DNA of 7,771 bases from an uncultured Variovorax sp. (GTDB lineage: Bacteria > Pseudomonadota > Gammaproteobacteria > Burkholderiales > Burkholderiaceae): the NCBI GenBank assembly GCA_946478645.1, contig CAMLCW010000249.1:1-7771 (forward strand), read 5' to 3'. The position numbers and the translations under genes are program-made. Positions within the stretch are counted from its first letter, which is position 1; each line of letters opens with the position of its first letter. Below the pieces are notes generated by a model that was not told where the DNA came from, did not search any database, and saw nothing but the letters and a program-made list of their open reading frames with translations. Positions 5,409-7,771 of this stretch are shown here, piece after piece.

Positions 5409-6473
5409 ATGACTGTTGCAGCGCCGCACGATGCGGGCTTTTCCATCACCGTCGAGCCCAGCGGGCGTCACTTCGTGGTGCATGGCGACGAAACCATTCT
5501 CGCGGCGGGCATCCGCCAGGGCATCGGCCTGCCGTACGGCTGCAAGGACGGCGCCTGCGGCTCGTGCAAGTGCCGGAAGCTCTCGGGCGAGGTCGAGCTC
5601 GGTCCGCACCAGAGCAAGGCGCTGAGCGCCGAGGAGCAGCTTGCGGGCTATGTGCTGACCTGCTGCGCGCATCCGAAGAGCGACGTGGTGCTCGAGTCGC
5701 GCCAGGTCACCGAGGCCGGCGCGCTGCCGATCCGCAAGATGCCGGTGCGGGTGCTCGCGCTCACGCGGCTGTCGCACGACGTGATGAAGCTTCGCCTGCA
5801 GTTGCCGGCCGGGGAGCCGCTGCAGTTCCATGCGGGCCAGTACGTCGAGTTCATCCTGCGAGACGGCGCGCGCCGCAGCTATTCGATGGCGAACGCACCC
5901 CACACGCTGGCCGAGCCGGGCACGGGCATCGAGCTGCACCTGCGGCACCTGCCGGGTGGCAAGTTCACCGACCACGTGTTCAACACGATGAAGGAGAAGG
6001 AGATCCTTCGCATCGAAGGCCCCTACGGCAGCTTCTTCCTGCGCGAAGACTCCGACAAGCCGATCGTCCTGCTGGCGTCGGGCACGGGCTTCGCGCCGAT
6101 CAAGGCGCTGCTTGAGCACATGAAGTTCAAGCGCATCGAGCGGCCCGCCACGCTGTACTGGGGCGGCCGCCGGCCCGAAGACCTCTACATGGACGACTGG
6201 ATGCGCGCGCAGCTCGCCGAGATGCCGAACCTGCGCTATGTGCCCGTGGTGTCCAACGCGACGCCCGACGACAACTGGACCGGCCGCACGGGCTTCGTCC
6301 ATCGCGCGGTGCTCGAGGACTTTCCCGATCTGTCGGGCCACCAGGTGTATGCCTGCGGTGCACCGATCGTGGTCGAATCGGCCAAGCATGACTACGTCGC
6401 GACGGCCGGGCTGCCCGAGGACGAGTTCTTCGCCGACGCGTTCACCACCGAAGCCGACAAGGCCCTGCCCTGA
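5409..6473 (+). CDS. 2Fe-2S / FAD / NAD(P)H oxidoreductase, 'CDP-6-deoxy-glucoseen reductase-like'
   Basis: A 354-residue soluble electron-transfer protein. Residues 10-100 are a plant-type ferredoxin domain: Cys45, Cys50 and Cys53 (CKDGACGSC) plus Cys85 in LTCC (83-86) bind the 2Fe-2S cluster. Residues 110-210 are the FAD domain, with RSYSMAN (156-162) and GPYGSF (204-209). Residues 217-345 are the nicotinamide domain, with SGTGFAPI (224-231) and YACGAP (314-319). The order Fdx-FAD-NAD matches AscD/RfbI-type reductases and the reductase subunits of ring-hydroxylating or methane/phenol monooxygenases. Many betaproteobacteria carry such a gene outside any CDP-sugar cluster, and no dehydrase or oxygenase partner is visible here, so the sugar-related name should not be taken literally. 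The ATG gives MTVAAPHDAGFSITVEPSG, a normal ferredoxin start. Length is as expected. Confidence 0.9.
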   Translation: MTVAAPHDAGFSITVEPSGRHFVVHGDETILAAGIRQGIGLPYGCKDGACGSCKCRKLSGEVELGPHQSKALSAEEQLAGYVLTCCAHPKSDVVLESRQVTEAGALPIRKMPVRVLALTRLSHDVMKLRLQLPAGEPLQFHAGQYVEFILRDGARRSYSMANAPHTLAEPGTGIELHLRHLPGGKFTDHVFNTMKEKEILRIEGPYGSFFLREDSDKPIVLLASGTGFAPIKALLEHMKFKRIERPATLYWGGRRPEDLYMDDWMRAQLAEMPNLRYVPVVSNATPDDNWTGRTGFVHRAVLEDFPDLSGHQVYACGAPIVVESAKHDYVATAGLPEDEFFADAFTTEADKALP

Positions 6474-6492
6474 GCGCCTTCGGCCTGCCCTG

Positions 6493-6508
6493 CCCCGGCC
6501 TGCCGGGG
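6493..6508. terminator. GC-rich hairpin after the reductase gene
   Basis: CCCCGG (6493-6498) pairs with CCGGGG (6503-6508) around CCTG, 19 bases after the reductase stop. It is followed by AATTCC, not a T-run, so termination strength is doubtful. GGGG (6505-6508) may instead act as a Shine-Dalgarno for the short frame that begins at 6517. Confidence 0.35.
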
Positions 6509-6516
6509 AATTCCGA

Positions 6517-6543
6517 ATGCAAACCCTGAACGAGAAAAAATGA
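6517..6543 (+). CDS. Possible 8-residue leader ORF (MQTLNEKK) overlapping the next start
   Basis: An ATG at 6517, eight bases after GGGG, opens a frame of eight codons that ends in TGA at 6541-6543. That stop overlaps the ATG (6540-6542) of the solute-binding protein as ATGA, the classic arrangement for termination-reinitiation coupling. The main gene has only a weak GAG (6532-6534) of its own. Such a short frame can arise by chance, and no regulatory codon run is present. Confidence 0.25.
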   Translation: MQTLNEKK

Positions 6544-7514
6544 AGACGAGACACTTCCTCCTCGCGCTGTGCGCGACCGCCACGCTCCTCGCCGCCAGCC
6601 AGTCCACGGCACAACAGCAGCGCCCCATCCGCCTCGTAGTGCCCTACGCGCCGGGCGGCCCGATCGACATCACGGCGCGCGTGCTCGCCGAACGCGTGAA
6701 GGACAGCCTGGGCACCGTCATCATCGACAACAAGCCCGGCGCGGGCGGCAACATCGGTGCCGACGCAGTGGCCAAGGCAGCGCCCGACGGCCTGACGATC
6801 GGCATCGCAGCCACGGCCACGCATGCGGTCAACCCGTGGCTGTACAGCAAGATGCCGTTCAACGCAGCCACGGATTTCGCACCGATCACGCAGATGGTGC
6901 GGGTGCCGAACGTGCTGGTGATGAATGCCGACACCGCCAAGCGCCTGAACATCAACTCCGTGGCGGACCTGATCCGCTATGCCAAGGCCAACCCTGCCAA
7001 GCTCAACTACGGCAGCGGCGGCAACGGCAGCGCCGGCCACCTCGCGGGCGAGCTGTTCAAGAAGCAGGCCGGCATCTTCGCGCTGCACATCCCGTACAAC
7101 GGCGGCAATCCGGCGCAGCTCGCGCTGCTCTCGGGCCAGGTCGACTTCAACTTCGACAACCTCGCGACCGCGGCGCCGAACATCCGCTCGGGCAAGCTCA
7201 AGGCCATCGCGGTCACGAGCCTGCAGCGCAGCAGCGCGATGCCCGATGTTCCGCCCGTGTCCGACACGCTCAAGGGCTTCGCCATCGACACCTGGTGGGG
7301 CCTGGTCGCGCCGGCCGGCACGCCGCACGAAGTGCTGGCGAAGCTCAACCAGGCTTTCGTGGCCGCGCTCAACTCGCCCGAGACCAAGACCCGCTTCGCC
7401 TCGCTGCTGGCGGAGCCGGTCGCGAACACGCCCGAGCAGTTCAGCGCCTTCATGAAGAGCGAACTCTCCAAGTACGAAGGCGTCGTCAAGGCAACCGGCG
7501 CAAAGGTCGACTGA
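6540..7514 (+). CDS. Bug/TctC-family periplasmic solute-binding protein
   Basis: A 324-residue extracytoplasmic receptor of the Bug (tripartite tricarboxylate receptor) family. Residues 1-24 form a Sec signal peptide: KTRH, a hydrophobic core FLLALCATATLLAAS, and a probable cut after STA24. The mature part opens with RPIRLVVPYAPGGPIDITAR (28-47), the family hallmark, followed by IIDNKPGAGGNIGA (61-74), APDGLTIGI (81-89) and NPWLYSKMPFN (98-108). LNYGSGGNGSAGHLAGELFK (155-174), then IPYNGGNPAQLALLSGQVDF (184-203), the ligand-pocket region, and WWGLVAPAGTP (252-262) complete it. Family members bind carboxylates, aromatic acids or amino acids; the ligand here is unknown. The family is greatly expanded in Burkholderiales, mostly as orphans, and no TctA/TctB membrane genes are present here. 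The CDS begins 66 bases after the reductase and converges on livF. Confidence 0.95.
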   Translation: MKTRHFLLALCATATLLAASQSTAQQQRPIRLVVPYAPGGPIDITARVLAERVKDSLGTVIIDNKPGAGGNIGADAVAKAAPDGLTIGIAATATHAVNPWLYSKMPFNAATDFAPITQMVRVPNVLVMNADTAKRLNINSVADLIRYAKANPAKLNYGSGGNGSAGHLAGELFKKQAGIFALHIPYNGGNPAQLALLSGQVDFNFDNLATAAPNIRSGKLKAIAVTSLQRSSAMPDVPPVSDTLKGFAIDTWWGLVAPAGTPHEVLAKLNQAFVAALNSPETKTRFASLLAEPVANTPEQFSAFMKSELSKYEGVVKATGAKVD

Positions 7515-7520
7515 CGCCCC

Positions 7521-7550
7521 AAAGAAAACGGCCGCCCCTGAGGGCGGCCG
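7521..7550 (-). terminator. Rho-independent terminator of livF (may act both ways)
   Basis: CGGCCGCCC (7529-7537) pairs perfectly with GGGCGGCCG (7542-7550) around a 4-nt loop. On the minus strand this stem comes 18 bases after the livF stop and is followed by TTTTCTTT (complement of 7521-7528), a proper intrinsic terminator. On the plus strand it lies 14 bases after the solute-binding gene, but without a T-run downstream. Confidence 0.85.
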
Positions 7551-7568
7551 CCTGGCACCGGACCCCGC

Positions 7569-7771
7569 CTATTCGCCCAGGTACGCCGCCCGCACGCGTG
7601 GATCACTGAGCAGTTCCTTGGCGTCGCCGTTCATGGTGATCAGCCCCGACTCCATCACGTAGCCCCGGTCGGCCAACTGCAGTGCGCGATTGGCGTTCTG
7701 CTCGACGAGCAAAATGGTCACGCCCTGCGCCGCCACGGTCTGCACCACCTCGAAGATCTTGTCGCACATGA
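7569..7771 (-). CDS. livF: Branched-chain amino acid ABC transporter ATP-binding protein, C-terminal end
   Basis: The last 67 or so residues of an ABC ATPase, with the 5' part beyond the right edge. The visible sequence is KIFEVVQTVAAQGVTILLVEQNANRALQLADRGYVMESG, then a short tail ending RAAYLGE. LLVEQNANRAL covers the switch (H-loop) region, where LivF-type proteins carry the VEQN form, and LADRGYVMESG plus AYLGE at the end are hallmarks of LivF rather than LivG. It would power uptake of leucine, isoleucine, valine or related compounds at the inner membrane with LivG, LivH, LivM and a periplasmic receptor. livG would be expected just upstream, outside the window. Whether the adjacent Bug protein has any link to it is doubtful, since Bug receptors belong to a different transport class. 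The stop at 7571-7569 is followed by a strong terminator, so this is the operon end. Confidence 0.93.
   Translation of the reverse strand, partial: MCDKIFEVVQTVAAQGVTILLVEQNANRALQLADRGYVMESGLITMNGDAKELLSDPRVRAAYLGE

Noticed and set aside
5337..7328. 663-residue minus-strand open frame opposite the reductase and the Bug receptor
   Set aside because: It is the antisense shadow of two well-supported GC-rich genes, with low-complexity Arg/Ala/Gly/His sequence and no motifs.

Overview
The window is high-GC chromosomal DNA from a betaproteobacterium, most likely order Burkholderiales and plausibly family Comamonadaceae. This rests on the gene set (a Bug/TctC-type periplasmic receptor, a CysM of the beta/gamma type, a LivF-type ABC ATPase and a ferredoxin-reductase of the 'CDP-glucoseen reductase-like' class) and on strong G/C third-position bias in most genes. 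No marker in the window fixes the genus.

Left flank (1-1555): a Nudix hydrolase with an N-terminal zinc ribbon (minus strand, 3' end off the window), a spacer with a palindromic intergenic repeat that runs into a short degenerate tandem array, cysM (O-acetylserine sulfhydrylase B, minus strand), and a divergent tRNA-Leu(CAA) on the plus strand. cysM and the tRNA are separated by only 41 bp.

Middle (1556-4417): this looks like accessory DNA placed behind the tRNA. It opens with a 117-bp MITE-like element with perfect 26-bp inverted ends. About 700 bp of apparently decayed sequence follows, including a possible remnant of an IS3-family transposase. Then come two tightly coupled family-2 glycosyltransferases (1-nt gap) whose base composition is visibly more A/T-rich than the flanks. 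A 7-bp tandem repeat lies behind them. The glycosyltransferases probably act in surface polysaccharide (O-antigen, LPS or capsule) assembly; their substrates cannot be read from sequence.

Right flank (4418-7771): backbone-like, very GC-rich genes. An atypical extended SDR (minus strand, TTG start) is divergent from a 2Fe-2S/FAD/NAD(P)H reductase (plus strand). Then comes a Bug-family solute-binding protein with a signal peptide, a strong hairpin terminator facing the next gene, and the C-terminal end of livF (minus strand, 5' part off the window).

No clearly new multi-gene system is visible. The parts most worth following are the MITE-like element and decayed DNA behind tRNA-Leu, the foreign-looking glycosyltransferase pair with its duplicated C-terminal motif, and several short tandem repeats that could be unstable, one of them inside the start of the SDR gene.
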